The notes: generated from the letters alone by a model not told the origin. A stretch of 64,000 nt of DNA from Serripes groenlandicus (GCA_031761405.1 JASEVX010000012.1:23279723-23343722); one strand, 5' to 3'. Positions 32,405 to 43,107 are shown, numbered from the stretch's first letter. Made by a program: numbers and translations.

Positions 32405-32600
32405 ACTGGCGTCGGGTATCTGGAACCGGGCGTCCCGGGTTCGTTCCCCAGACGCGGCGGTCAGGGTGAAGAGCCGTTGTGCATGGCAAATTTCCTGGCC
32501 TAGAACTGATTTGATTACCAGGGAATCAAGAATAACTGAACTGTCAATTTAACAAGGCAAACGGACTGGGATAAGATTGTAAAACGTTATAACTAATTTC
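32405..32600 (+). mobile_element. SINE type A, head partly lost
   Basis: B-box region cccgggttcgttccccag, then ttgtgcatggcaaatttcc, gcctagaactgatttg and taactgaactgtc; ends near aaaacgttataac. Confidence 0.7.
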
Positions 32601-32610
32601 TGTAGAAATA

Positions 32611-32878
32611 TGAGCCGCCCCACGAGAAAACCAACATAATGGACTCTGCGTAAGGTATCAACCAGATCAGCCTGCGCAGTCCGCGCAGGCTAATCCAGGC
32701 CGAGACATTCCGTCTTAGGGGGATAGAGATATAGAGTATTGATTCCTGAAACAGAAAATCCACAGGAGGTGAAAAGTGTCTGTCCGGGTTAACCTGCGCG
32801 GCGGTGCTTAGGCTGGTCCGGGTCAATACTTTACGCAGAGTCAACACTGTTGGTTTTCTCGTGGGGTGGGACGGCTCA
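32611..32878. mobile_element. MITE F1, complete, forward
   Basis: tgagccgccccacgagaaaa and ttctcgtggggtgggacgg / ctca as ends; core ccgtcttagggggatagag. Flanking atat on both sides. Confidence 0.88.
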
Positions 32879-33085
32879 TATGCAAGTACGATCTAAATCG
32901 TCATTGATATCAATCATTAGCGAGTAGATTTTCTGGTGGGGATGTTTGGGTGTTACCAGAGACATTTGGTATCCAGGTGTGTATTTCTTAAATCGTAAAT
33001 CGGGCGTGCAAAATGAAACCCAAGTATCGCATTATAAGAACATAAAACACTACCTGCTTCAAACGAAAATGTGTCTCATTACATA

Positions 33086-33336
33086 TGAGCCGTTCCACGA
33101 GAAAAACTAACATTGTGGACTCTGCGTAAAGTATCGATCTAGATCATCTTAAGCACGCCGCGCAGGCTAACCCGGACAGTCACCTTTCGCCTCCTGTGGA
33201 TTTCCTGTTTTAGGAATCATTTCTCTATACATCTATCTCCCTGAGAAGGAATGTGTCAGCCCGGATTAGCCTGCGCGGTACTGGGTCGATACATTACGCA
33301 GAGCCCATAATGTTAGTTTTCTCGTGGAACGGCTCA
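33086..33336. mobile_element. MITE F1, complete, reverse
   Basis: tgagccgttccacgagaaaa and ttttctcgtggaacggctca form perfect terminal repeats; flanking atat repeats. Third F1 in 1.3 kb. Confidence 0.88.
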
Positions 33337-33429
33337 TATGGAAATAGTGGAGAGGCACTCATAATCGTAATGGATTAAAGGATTTATAACTGTTGTATGT
33401 CTCTTATTGTTTACGCATTGTATTAGTTA

Positions 33430-34611
33430 ATCCGAATACTTTCAGCTGATACGAATACTTTAGGCTTTCACGACTATGTTTAGCCGATACGAACTCTTTC
33501 AGCTGTTTCGAATAGTACTTTCAGCCGATACGAATACTTTCAACTGTTTCCAATATAACGTTCAGCTGATACGAATAATCTAAGATGATACGAAGATCTT
33601 TCGCTGATACGAATACTACTTTCAGCTTTTTCGAATACTACTTTCAGATGATAAGAGTACTCTTAGCTGTTACGAATACATTCAGATGTTACGTAGACTA
33701 CGCATATCTTCAGCTGATACGAATACTTTGAGCTGTTACGTAGACTTTTAGCTTTTACACATAAGATCAGCTGTTTCGTATACTTTCATATGTTACGTAT
33801 ATGTTTAGCTATTACGTATACTTCCATCAGTTGCGAATACTTTCGGTTGTTACGTATACTTTCATCTGTTACGTATACTTGAAGATGTTACGTATATTTG
33901 AAGCTGTTACGCATATCTTCAGCTGTTACCCATATCTTCAGCTGTTACGTATACTTTCAGCTGTTACGTATACTTTCAGCTGTTACAAATATATTCAGCT
34001 GTTACGTATATTTTCAGTTGTTACGTATACTTTCAGCTGTTACGACTACATTAATCTGTTACGTATACGTTCAGCTGTTACGTATACGTTCAGCTATTAC
34101 GAATACGTTCAGCTGTTACGTATACGTTCAACTGCTACGTATACGTTCAACTGCTACGTATACTTTCAACAGTTACATATACTTTAAGCTGTTATATATA
34201 CTTTCAGCTGTTACGCATATCTTCAGCTGTTACGACAAATTTCAGCTGTTATGTATGCTTGAAGCTGTAACGTACACTTTCAGCTGTTAAGTATACTTTC
34301 AGCTGTTACGTATACATGTACTTGAAGCTGTAACGTACATTTTCAGCTATTAAGTATACGTTCAGCTGTTACGTATACTTTCAACTGCTACGTATACTTT
34401 CAACAGTTACGTATACTTTAAGTTGTTATATATACTTTCAGCTGTTACGCATATCTTCAGCTGTTGCGACAAATTTCAGCTGTTACGTATACTTGAAGCT
34501 GTAACGTACATTTTCAGCTGTTAAGTATACTTTCAGCTGTTAAGTATACATGTACTTGAAGCTGTAACGTACATTTTCAGCTGTTAAGTATACTTTCAGT
34601 ATAATCCTTCA
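33430..34611. repeat. 19-bp satellite array (agctgttacgtatactttc)
   Basis: Core agctgttacgtata repeats every 19 bp (33902, 33921, 33940 and on), with variants cgaata, cgcata and ttacga. The first 400 bp are more degenerate and mix agctgatacgaata units. The open frames of 128 and 130 codons in it are periodicity only. Confidence 0.92.
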
Positions 34612-35085
34612 CCATCCACTTGATGCACCATCAGAATAACTTTTCAAACAATTATCCTGGATGAAATTTCAAGCAATAATAGACTATAAAAAATATATTA
34701 TCATCTACAAATCATTATATGAACAATGGCCTGAATAACTCATAGACAAATGTAAGTACTCCAAAAATAAGTGTTTAAGATCCCTTGGTAATAAGCTGTT
34801 GCAGTTACCAAAACCAAACCTAGAGTTCTTCAGAAAAATCTTTCACCTATTCAGGAACAAACATTTGGAGTGATATTTCCCTTTTAAATTCGAACTGCAA
34901 ATTCATGAAAATCTTTTAAAAAATAATATTAAACGTAAATGTTTTCTGGTTTTTCTTAAAATTAGATATTTTATTGTACACATCTTATGTTTTGTAACCA
35001 ATTTGCTTTTATTTTTAATTGTTTATTTCTGTTGTGTATGTATAACATTGTGTTTATAATGTATTGCTTGCTCTGAGGCCTTACA
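34612..35085 (+). pseudogene. LINE RT C-terminal fragment (copy 1)
   Basis: The translated plus strand contains pieces such as PLDAPSE, LSWMKFQAIIDYKK, IYKSLYEQWPE and LPKPNLEFFRKIF with in-frame stops. This is the thumb/C-terminal region of a non-LTR retrotransposon RT. It lies between two satellite arrays and is shared with 42640-43107. Confidence 0.8.
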
Positions 35086-35725
35086 TATATTTTCGGCTGA
35101 GACGAATACATTCAGCTGTTTCAAATAGTACTTTCAGCTGATACGTATACTTTCAGCTGTTTCGAAAAGTACTTTCATCTGATACGTATACTTTCGGCTG
35201 TTTCGAATAGTACTTATAGCTGATACGTATACTTTCAGCTGTTTCGAAAAGTACTTTCATCTGATACGTATACTTTCGGCTGTTTCGAATAGTATTTATA
35301 GCTACCTTCAGCTGTTTCAAATAATACTTATAACTGATACATATTACTTTCAGCTGTTTCGAATAATACGTATAGCTGATACGTACACCTTCGGCTGTTT
35401 CGAATAGTACTTATAGCTGATACGTACACCTTCAGCTGATTCAAATAGTACTTATAACTGATACGTTTACTTTCAGCTGTTTCGAATAATACGTATAGCT
35501 GATATGTATACTTTTAGCTGATACGTATACGTTCAGCTGTTTTAAATGGTACTTATAAATGATACGTATACTTTCAGCTGTTTCAAATAGTACTTATGTG
35601 TGTTACGTATACTTTCAGCTGTTTCAAATAGTACTTATAACTGATACGTATTCTTTCAGCTGATTCGAAAAGTTCTTTTAGTTGATATGTATACGTTTAG
35701 CTATTTCGAATAGTACTTATATAAC
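35086..35725. repeat. 41-bp satellite array, copy 1
   Basis: Alternating agctgatacgtatactttc and agctgtttcgaatagtactt halves, about 41 bp per pair, roughly 15 pairs. A dimeric relative of the 19-bp array. Confidence 0.9.
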
Positions 35726-36360
35726 TTATACAAACATCACGCTGTATTGGTCCGCTGTATAGTTTACTATTTTTCTAAATATCCAAAATCGATGTATAGG
35801 GGATGTGTCAGGGGAGGTGATCAATCTAGTCGCCATTGTTTGTTCATGCCAGGCGTACTAATTTGTAAAACAATAATGCGCCTGGTACCAGGCTATGCAC
35901 GTGGTTGTTGTGTCCATCTATTGACGGTATGTTGATCTTATCAAGAGCTCAGCACTTCTTTCTAACGTGAGGAATGGCAATCAATACATCAAACAATCAG
36001 ACGAGTTTTACAAAATGTACGACTCAACTGTTTTTATCATGTAAACAATCTGACAGAGAGAATTCAACGTTAAATTGTAAAGATAAGCATGCAGCTATCG
36101 TCACATATATTGTATGCTTTTATTTTTTTAAATGATTAATATACGCCATTCTTAATTTGCATTTATAAAAAAAGATGTTTTCGCATATTTGCACAGAGGC
36201 CAGGATAATATGTATAATTAATATATCTAATCATAAACAAATAAGAATGGCTCATTATCTGTCCAGATAGTTATACTTAACATACTGCAATTGACATAAT
36301 CTTTTTTTCATAGGATGTATCATTTGTAACATTTGATTATGTATTTGGAACGGTGGCCTT
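35726..36360. other. non-coding spacer shared with 44431-45300
   Basis: Nearly collinear with copy 2 apart from an F4 MITE present only there. The plus-strand 62-residue ORF at 35747 is not preserved as a gene in copy 2. Confidence 0.6.
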
Positions 36361-36565
36361 TGATTAGTAAATAAATAAATTGAAAAAAATAATTGAAATT
36401 GATAAAGATATTTACATTATTGAAGATGAGTTTCACTTCTTTTTAGAAAGTCCTACTTATGAAGATTTAAGATCCACTTACTCTAATGTTTCCTGGATTA
36501 ACAGCCGGACTCTTGAATAATACTTCAGAATATTAAATACAAATAACCAGTCTGAAGTCTACAAT
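36361..36565 (+). pseudogene. LINE C-terminal fragment (copy 1)
   Basis: Reads IIEDEFHFFLESPTYEDLRS, then VSWINSRTLE, a stop, and VYNIAKFLQSAFKF: the C-terminal tail of a non-LTR retrotransposon ORF2, same kind as 6792-7136. The expected Cys in the ECP-type motif is Ser here; Cys (LECPTYEDL) is kept in copy 2. Confidence 0.8.
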
Positions 36566-36686
36566 ATTGCAAAATTCCTTCAGAGCGCATTCAAATTTAA
36601 CTCTTTCATTGTCGAATATCAGTGACATCCATCGAATCATGAACGCAAGTATCAGAATTCACATTTTCCAGTGCTTAGACAATTTA

Positions 36687-36916
36687 ACCCTTTCGAACAT
36701 ACAGATGCTTTCTATGCCCTCTGCCCCAGATGACCTTTGAAATTACTGTGGCAAAAGGAAAAATTGCTCATCATGAGCAATCATTACATTTGCCACAAAG
36801 TGTTTTCAACTCTATTCAATACCTTAATTTTTATAAATAGAGAATTTCAATATTTTTTCCTTGATATTTTCAAAGTCGGCTGCTGTAAACATTATTGTAT
36901 GCAGGTACGGGTTTAA
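36687..36916. mobile_element. MITE F2 (copy 1)
   Basis: TTAA then ccctttcgaacatacaga; central hairpin aaattgctcatcatgagcaa; right end gtacgggtttaactt. Orthologous to 45588-45817. Confidence 0.8.
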
Positions 36917-37245
36917 CTTATTTGATATAAACACGATTTGTAAAACTCATATGCTATGTCTTGAGTTCGTTGTCAAATTATTACGTTGTATAAATTTAAC
37001 ACATGTGATTCCGCATCTCTTTCCCCATGAATAGTTTTTTTCCTCCCACATACTTCTTGTTACAGATGTACAAAACAAGGTGATTAGTCCAATTACGATA
37101 CAGGACAAGATATTTCATTATAGAATTTAGGCCACTGGTCCATAAATCAACGTACTGTATGCGTACTTACCACACAGACTGATGAATACATGTACCTTAT
37201 AAAGCTGAGTTATCATTAAGATTTTTTAATGATTTTCACTTCTTA

Positions 37246-37391
37246 ATTCTTTCGCTGCAAAAGGTTATTAAAGGCTTTTACGTTGACGCGCTCATATGGC
37301 AATCGCAATTCTCACATATTAATCATTTTGCATTTTCAGACGCATTTTGACGCGTCTGCTGCAGATTTATTTTATGTGGGAAAAGGGTTAA
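37246..37391. mobile_element. short F3/F2 hybrid element (copy 1)
   Basis: Left end aattctttcgctgcaaaagg is F3-like; right end gcgtctgctgcagatttatt to gggaaaagggttaa is F2-like. Paralog at 46143-46290. Confidence 0.55.
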
Positions 37392-37460
37392 AGGGCTATC
37401 AGCCATGTGACAATTGATTCGAGAAATCTGTGCAATCCGTTACCTGATACAGACGTCTGT

Positions 37461-37690
37461 TAAACCTTTTCCACATACAATAAATCTGCAGCAGACGACT
37501 TTGAATTACATCTAAGTAAAAACATGGAAAGTCTCTATAAATCAACGTTAAATCATTAATTAGAGCTGAAAACATTGTGGCAAAAGGAGAAATTGCTCGT
37601 TTTGAGCAATTTCTCCTTTTGCCACAGTGTTTTTTAAAAAGTCGTCTGCTGCAGAGGCATCAGCATGCGTCTATATAAGGTAAAGGCTTC
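37461..37690. mobile_element. MITE F2 with perfect 23-bp central hairpin (copy 1)
   Basis: ttaaaccttttccacatac left end, ctgcagcagacgactttg arm. Central stem 37576-37598 pairs perfectly with 37604-37626 around a gtttt loop. Then gtctgctgcagaggcatcag and ataaggtaaaggctt. Paralog at 46363-46590 has one mismatch in the stem. Confidence 0.88.
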
Positions 37691-37823
37691 AAGCTCATGC
37701 AGCAGACGTTTCGGTTAAGCTTAATGATCCGTAGACGTTATACTAGTAGGGTTTCCCATGTTGTTGTAAGAAGATGTATCTGTATGGCTGTATCACAAGT
37801 TGTCGGACACTCAAGGGTCTTGT

Positions 37824-37868
37824 GATAATGGACGCAGATTAGAAACTATCGCTGAACGAGACTATTGT
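37824..37868. other. single-copy ancestor of the 45-bp satellite
   Basis: gataatggacgcagattaga followed by aactatcgctgaacgagact occurs once here, between gggtcttgt and attgtgtaggcataaatg. The same flanks bracket the 87-unit array in copy 2 (46635-51050). A looser relative is at 38172-38220. Confidence 0.9.
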
Positions 37869-37907
37869 GTAGGCATAAATGAGTCATATCACAGAACAAC
37901 AGTGTAG

Positions 37908-38010
37908 TGTGATTTTGTTTTGTTTTATTGGGATTTTTACGCCGTTTTTCAACATTATTTCAGTTATATCACGTCAAAAATTTATGCATGAGCCCTGGGT
38001 AAACAAGTTT
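37908..38010 (-). mobile_element. SINE type A 3' part (copy 1)
   Basis: tttattgggatttttacgcc, caacattatttcagttatat and gagccctgggtaaacaag; complement of the type A tail. Paralog at 51108-51215. Confidence 0.75.
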
Positions 38011-38547
38011 TGTATGAACAATGTACGATTAGCATGTTCATGGGAAAGGGTACAAGTTGAATTTGTTTAACAGTGTAATTCAAGATCAGCCTACGCATCC
38101 CCGCGAAGACAATTTCTCCCTTTGCCACAATATTTTCAAAAAGCCGTGTGCTGAAGTCAAGGCTCTTGTGATAATGGACGCAGATCTCTACACAACTATC
38201 CAAAATCGCTCAAAGAGACTATTTTGCACGTGCTTGACTGATAGACAACAAACTGACTTGACGAGGAATAGATACTTTAATTTTTGACTAAGACAACTTG
38301 TAAAGTGCTAAAAATAAAGAAAATACAATCATTCACTAGGTGTTATTATTATCAAGGGAGATAATCCCATGATTTTTTTTTGGAATACATTGAAACAACA
38401 AAGGCGTAACTACATGCGAGCTCACAATGCAGTTAGGTCATTATTACAACTTCTAAATAAAATTTGAATACAGGAATAAATGTTCAAGAACTGCTACAGC
38501 AATGTTTTCTGAGAAAAATTGCTAAACACGAAAACACATGACAAACT
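38011..38547. other. non-coding spacer with F2 hairpin remnant
   Basis: 38098-38160 keeps gacaatttctccctttgcc and tttcaaaaagccgt from F2. 38160-38225 is a 45-bp-satellite relative (cttgtgataatggacgcaga). The rest is collinear with 51216-51700. The 76-residue ORF at 38057 overlaps these and is not a gene. Confidence 0.55.
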
Positions 38548-39028
38548 TACGGTGGCACAGAGGTGACATGTGTATGTTTTTATTTATCTCGTGCGCACGA
38601 CATAGTAAGTCGTGCGCACGAGATACTATGTCGTGCGCACGAGATAATTAAGTCGTGCGCACGACTTACTATGTCGTGCGCACGAGTTACTAAGTCGTGC
38701 GGACGACTTAGTATGTCGTGCGCACGAGATAAATAAAAACATACACATGTCACCTCTATGCCACCGTAATGTGGCACAGAGGTAACATGTGTATGTTTTT
38801 TTTTTTTTTTTACTAAGTCGTGCGCACGACATAGTAAGTCGTGCGCACGAGTTACTAAGTCGTGCGCACGAGATACTTAAGTCGTGCGCACGAGATACTA
38901 TGTCGTGCGCACGAGTTACTAAGTCGTGCGCACGAGATACTAAGTCGTGCGCACGAGATACTATGTCGTGCGCACGACTTAGTAAAATAAAAATAAAAAC
39001 ACACACATGTCACCTCTATGCGACCGTA
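38548..39028. mobile_element. 481-bp element of 21-bp-spaced palindromes
   Basis: Two adjacent inverted-repeat modules (38548-38768, 38769-39028). Each has ends like tacggtggcacagaggt / acctctatgccaccgta plus catgtgtatgttttta. Inside, the 12-bp palindrome tcgtgcgcacga recurs at 21-bp spacing (7 copies in module 1, 8 in module 2), joined by ctatg, cttac or agatac linkers. caaact is repeated at both outer edges (38542-38547, 39029-39034). Copy 2 of the duplication has the uninterrupted site acatgacaaactgc near 51862. No protein. The 65- to 126-residue ORFs on both strands are repeat artefacts. Confidence 0.92.
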
Positions 39029-39403
39029 CAAACTGCCTCTATTTTCTAGAAAATAAATTTGACATTGAAATAATACTTTTCCCATGATGTTTACAACATA
39101 TGAAAATTATATAAGTCCATTTCCTAGAAAATATTACATTGTAACGTCTCCAAGATGGTAAACTTTGATTTACAATTTTACGACGCAATATGGACGTTCG
39201 AACATCATGGAAAACATTTCAACTGAAACCGATTCTCGGTCACACACCGCCAATGAAAGTCAATAGTAACTGTATACAGTGAGCTGTGAAAATAGACAAA
39301 TTACGGGTAGTCGAATAGATCAATGGTATAGACTAAACCAATAGAACACTGGGGCCAGTACAGAGACTATTGTGCAGGTATAAATTAGTCATATTGCAGC
39401 TTG
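39029..39403. other. 3' flank of TRIM-like gene 1
   Basis: Collinear with 51870-52263. No gene; no clear polyadenylation signal (aataaa on the minus strand) was identified close to the stop. Confidence 0.5.
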
Positions 39404-41098
39404 TCATATATTGAAAACACTTATGGTTTTACCACGGGGACTTCCTACGAACAGTTTACGCTCTCTATCGCATACTGCAAGTCCCCGGGGACCACGTACA
39501 CCGTACCTAGTACCAATGATCACATCGTGCGGCTTTAAATCATAGGTGAGAACGTGGATGTTGTCACTATTACTGTCGCTTACATAGACGAGTCCCTCAG
39601 ATGAGACAGCCACACCTCGGGGATCCCACTCACTTCCGGGTTTGTATTCTCCTTTCACTTCACCTTCAAAGGTCAGACATGTTACGGACATCTTAACCCC
39701 ATCAGATACATATATTGCTGTTTGGTCTGGGTTTACCGCAATGTAACACGGACTATTAGACGCTTTACCTATTTGCATAGGAAATGTCTTCGTGACATCC
39801 CCGTCCATGTTCACTATTCGAAGTCTATACGGCGATGACCTTGTACGTCCTATAAACACGCCATTTCCGTACACGATTACATCATAAAGTCCAATAGATT
39901 TATTCTGTATTGTTTTCTTCAGCACAATCTTGTCGGTAACAGAATATATGTATATTTTACCTTTTTGTGATACAGATATCTCGTTTTCGCCAACTCTTGT
40001 TAAACCACGTGTACAGGCAGGCATATCCATTGTTGCCACTTCTTTCGAAGGCGTTTGTTTTGTAACAATAATCAAAATACAGTAAGGACTCTGTTGAGAC
40101 TTCAGGCAAAGTAAAGCAATTCGTTCTCGGGATAAAACAGCAATATCTTGAACAACTATGTCAGTAATATCAAGTGGGTAACTCTCATGGAAACTAACTA
40201 ACGATCCCAATGTTTCTGATTTGTTTCGGATAATATTCGTCAAGCTGACAGATTGTATAAAAGTCATTTCTTTAATATTGTAGTCTTTCTCCATTGTATC
40301 GATGTCTTTCTTGAGTTCGCGAATTGTTTCAGCAAGTTGTTTCATGTCAATAAATAAGCGACATTTCTGTAATTTGGCCTCTTTCTCTTTTATTTCTTTT
40401 TCAATTTTCTTTAGTTTGTCTGCCGTGATTACGTTCTCCTTTATTACTTCTGCAAGTGCCTTTTGATTTTCATCCCTTAACTGTGTCAGTCTTGATGAAG
40501 TCTCATTTTCAAGTTCATTAAAGAAGTTGTCAATCTCTTTCCGGAATGTTCGTATTTTCACCAATTCCATTTCGACTCGTCCTTTAGCATCTTCCAGATT
40601 TCGATCTGCATTAACTTGAATAGAGTTGGAATTTCTGATCATTGACTCAATGGCTAATTTAAATGATTTATACTCCTGGGCGTTAAATAGATCTGCAGCA
40701 AGGGTCGGTATGTAGACCACCTTGCACGTCCTATGTTCAAGTGTCACACAGACAGTGCATCCGAAAACCTCATGATCCTCGCAGAAATATTTCAGAATTT
40801 CATCCCCATGGACGCTGCATTTATCCGTGCATTCATCTCTGAATACTTGAACTGGCTTTATTTGTAGCATTTGTTGTTTATCTAGTAATTTGTGATGTCG
40901 CATTGGTCTCGGCGTGTGATGGTGCTTAAAGCATGTCGTGCATAGGTAGTGGTTACAATCCACACAATAGCCTTTCGCCTCATAGGAGTGTCCGTCTTCT
41001 TGACAAGGGTCACACACCAAACTGACGCTTGATACATCGTGTAGACTTGAATGTCCAGCATCGTCAGAAAAGGCGTCTGGAGGATCTGATACCTCCAT
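39404..41098 (-). CDS. TRIM-like B-box / coiled-coil / NHL-like protein, paralog 1
   Basis: 564 residues, single exon. Residues 29-60 form a B-box1-type zinc module (C29, C32, C45, C48, C53, C56, H59/H60). Residues 94-125 form B-box2 (C94, H97, C106, H109, C114, C117, H122). Residues about 140-285 are a charged coiled coil rich in KKIEKE/ELKKDID. Residues about 310-564 are beta-propeller-like with NHL-type blades (DPRGVAVSSEGLVYVSD, GPRGLAVCDRERKLFVG). No RING domain, so E3 ligase activity cannot be assumed; a scaffolding or sensing role is possible. In family knowledge such proteins are expanded in bivalves and related to TRIM2/3/45/56/71. A good acceptor (tttgtcag, AG at complement of 41108-41109) sits 9 bp before the ATG, implying a non-coding first exon. 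Zinc ligands are intact, so probably functional. Confidence 0.9.
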   Translation of the reverse strand: MEVSDPPDAFSDDAGHSSLHDVSSVSLVCDPCQEDGHSYEAKGYCVDCNHYLCTTCFKHHHTPRPMRHHKLLDKQQMLQIKPVQVFRDECTDKCSVHGDEILKYFCEDHEVFGCTVCVTLEHRTCKVVYIPTLAADLFNAQEYKSFKLAIESMIRNSNSIQVNADRNLEDAKGRVEMELVKIRTFRKEIDNFFNELENETSSRLTQLRDENQKALAEVIKENVITADKLKKIEKEIKEKEAKLQKCRLFIDMKQLAETIRELKKDIDTMEKDYNIKEMTFIQSVSLTNIIRNKSETLGSLVSFHESYPLDITDIVVQDIAVLSRERIALLCLKSQQSPYCILIIVTKQTPSKEVATMDMPACTRGLTRVGENEISVSQKGKIYIYSVTDKIVLKKTIQNKSIGLYDVIVYGNGVFIGRTRSSPYRLRIVNMDGDVTKTFPMQIGKASNSPCYIAVNPDQTAIYVSDGVKMSVTCLTFEGEVKGEYKPGSEWDPRGVAVSSEGLVYVSDSNSDNIHVLTYDLKPHDVIIGTRYGVRGPRGLAVCDRERKLFVGSPRGKTISVFNI

Positions 41099-41329
41099 TT
41101 TGAAAACCTGACAAAACTAGATATATGTCCAATACAGATTTCAAATGCTTAAATTAATACTTAAATATGATCCTCTATAAACACACTTGCAACATGTATG
41201 TTAAAATTCAGTTAGCCCTTCAACTGATAACCTATTTAGATTACCGTCTGCTTTTATAAATGTTGAAGTTGTAGCGTCTTAAATTCAAAGTAGAAGTATG
41301 AGATACCGATGAAAATATTGTGGGGAAAA
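41099..41329. other. 5' flank of TRIM-like gene 1
   Basis: Contains the probable splice acceptor at 41108-41110 (complement), then A+T-rich sequence collinear with 53959-54236. No firm promoter element seen. Confidence 0.4.
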
Positions 41330-41445
41330 AGTATTATGTTCAAGTGATTTGTTTTTTCTTATTTCCACTTTTCCTTCACATTTTTAAAAGCGGATTGCTG
41401 CAGAATTGTTAAAGGTTATCCGTATTTGGTAAAGATTAACAAGTC
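41330..41445. mobile_element. F2 MITE remnant (copy 1)
   Basis: tttccacttttccttcacat, gcggattgctgcagaattg and gtatttggtaaagatta are a decayed right half. Paralog at 54237-54362. Confidence 0.5.
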
Positions 41446-41450
41446 GTTAT

Positions 41451-41733
41451 CAGGGTCAAATTCCACCAACAATACTTAGCGTTAAGTCATACTTAAATAC
41501 TTAAAAGCATATTTTGTCATTTTTGTTTCTCTAATATTTTATAAATCATGAATGGTGTGATGTTTTTAAGTGAATAACAAGTTGATATAAATAGTTACCT
41601 TGCTGACTAACATAACTTGTTAAGAAATTAAATCTTTAAGCAATTTTATAAGGAAAACAAAAATTATGAAATATGCCTTTTAAGTATTTAAGAAATACTT
41701 AGCGCTAAGTAATGTTGGTGAAATTGGAGCCTG
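41451..41733. mobile_element. 283-bp inverted-repeat MITE, copy 1 only
   Basis: Ends cagggtcaaattccaccaac and gttggtgaaattggagcctg; the inverted match continues through aatacttagcg / cgctaagta. Absent from copy 2, which reads gttatctttaatcac at the site. No ORF. Confidence 0.88.
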
Positions 41734-42265
41734 TAATCACATGTTTCAATTAAGACAACGCTGATATGTATGATATTGCCTGACATGTTGAATATGTAAA
41801 ACCCCTTAACTATTTATATGCGAATTTATATAGTCATTTGGCATTCCACTGGCACATGTTGTATTCGAAGAAAAGTGTCAGTGTCCATAAAGATCTACAG
41901 TGTTCACTGACCGAATCAGTCATGTGGCATTGACATCTCAATGTGCATCCGTAAATTGATCATGTATGAGGCATAGAGTACATACTGATAAAAAAATGTG
42001 ACAATGACAGGTCAATGTGTACTAGAAATACGTGCACGAATAAATCTTCATATAGGACTATTGACCGATGCGTTACGTAACAGTTGTAGGACAATGTGTA
42101 CTATGAATACGTGCGCGCATAAATCTTAGTTTAAGACTATCTGACCGAATACTTCACGCAAAATGTTTTTACACTCTTTTTGCCACGTCCACAGGTATGG
42201 AGAGGTCGTGGCCATCCTCCCTCATATCTTACACCAATTGTTAGTAGATTAATATTAGCAGTCTA
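41734..42265. other. spacer between the duplication copies
   Basis: First about 55 bp match copy 2 (to 54424). 42000-42170 contains a degenerate pair (gtcaatgtgtactagaaatacg / gacaatgtgtactatgaatacg without the joining bases). 42175-42265 (ggccatcctccctcatat, minus strand) is related to the retrocopy at 50565-50954. Confidence 0.5.
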
Positions 42266-42530
42266 AGTATACTTTCAGCTTTTACGTATACTTTCCGCTG
42301 TTACGAATACTTATAGCTGATACGAATATCTTCAACTGATACGAATACGTTCAGCTGTTACGTATACTTTCAGCTGTTAAGTATACTCCAAGCTGTTACG
42401 TATGCATAATGCTGTTACGAATACATTCAGCTCATACGAATACTTTTAGCTGTTACGTATACTTTCAGATGTTACCAATACGTTCAGCTGTTACGAATAC
42501 TTTCAGCGGATATCTACGAATTAAAAAGAT
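42266..42530. repeat. 19-bp satellite array, copy 2
   Basis: agctgttacgtatactttc units with variants, about 13 units, against about 60 in copy 1. Confidence 0.88.
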
Positions 42531-42589
42531 TCTAAATATACATTCAATGAAACTTTTCTTCATTGCCTACATACTTCCTCACATTGATT

Positions 42590-43107
42590 AGTGTTGCACA
42601 ATATGGGAAATTCCAAAAACGTGCCGCACGTATTATACTTGACCGGCCACTTGATGCACCATCAGAATAACTTTTCAAACAATTATCCTGGCTGAAATTT
42701 CAAGCAATAATAGACTATAGAAAATCTATTATCATCTACAAATCATTAAATGAACAATGGCCTGAATAACTCACAGACAAATTTAAGTACTCCAAAAATA
42801 AGTGTCTAAGATCCTTTGAAAATAAGCTTTTGCTGTTACCAAAACCAAACCTAGAGTTCTTCAGAAAAATCTTTAACGTATTTAGGAACAGACATTTGGA
42901 GTCATATTTCCCTTTTAAATTCGAACTGCAAATTCATGAAAATCTTTTAAAAAATAATATTAAACGTAAACGTTCTATGGTTTTTCTTAAAATTAAGTAT
43001 TTTATTGTACACATCTTATGTTTTGTAACCAATTATATTTAATTTTTAATTGTTTATATATGTTGTGAATGTATAACATTGTGTTTATAATGTATTGCTT
43101 GTTCTGA
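42590..43107 (+). pseudogene. LINE RT C-terminal fragment (copy 2)
   Basis: Starts with FQKRAARIILDRPLDAPSE, which is missing from copy 1, then LSWLKFQAIIDYRKS, IYKSLNEQWPE and LLLPKPNLEFFRKIF. In-frame stops after PSE and PE. The typical motif of non-LTR RT C-termini (QKRAARIIL) makes this the better-preserved copy. Confidence 0.85.

Larger units (their letters stand above)
33430..41790. repeat. segmental duplication, copy 1
   Basis: The order of parts matches 42266-54424: 19-bp array, LINE RT fragment, 41-bp array, unique spacer, LINE C-terminal fragment, F2 MITEs, proto-45-bp monomer, SINE 3' end, TRIM-like gene, F2 remnant, then cacatgtttcaattaagac. Direct orientation. The left boundary is blurred by the satellite. 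Confidence 0.92.

Noticed and set aside
33801..34290. Two overlapping 128-130-codon ORFs rich in Tyr, Leu and Ser
   Set aside because: Translation of the 19-bp array in shifting frames; no function implied.
38580..39085. ORFs with SCARxxxSCAR repeats on both strands
   Set aside because: Product of the self-complementary 21-bp palindrome array; equal on both strands, so not coding.
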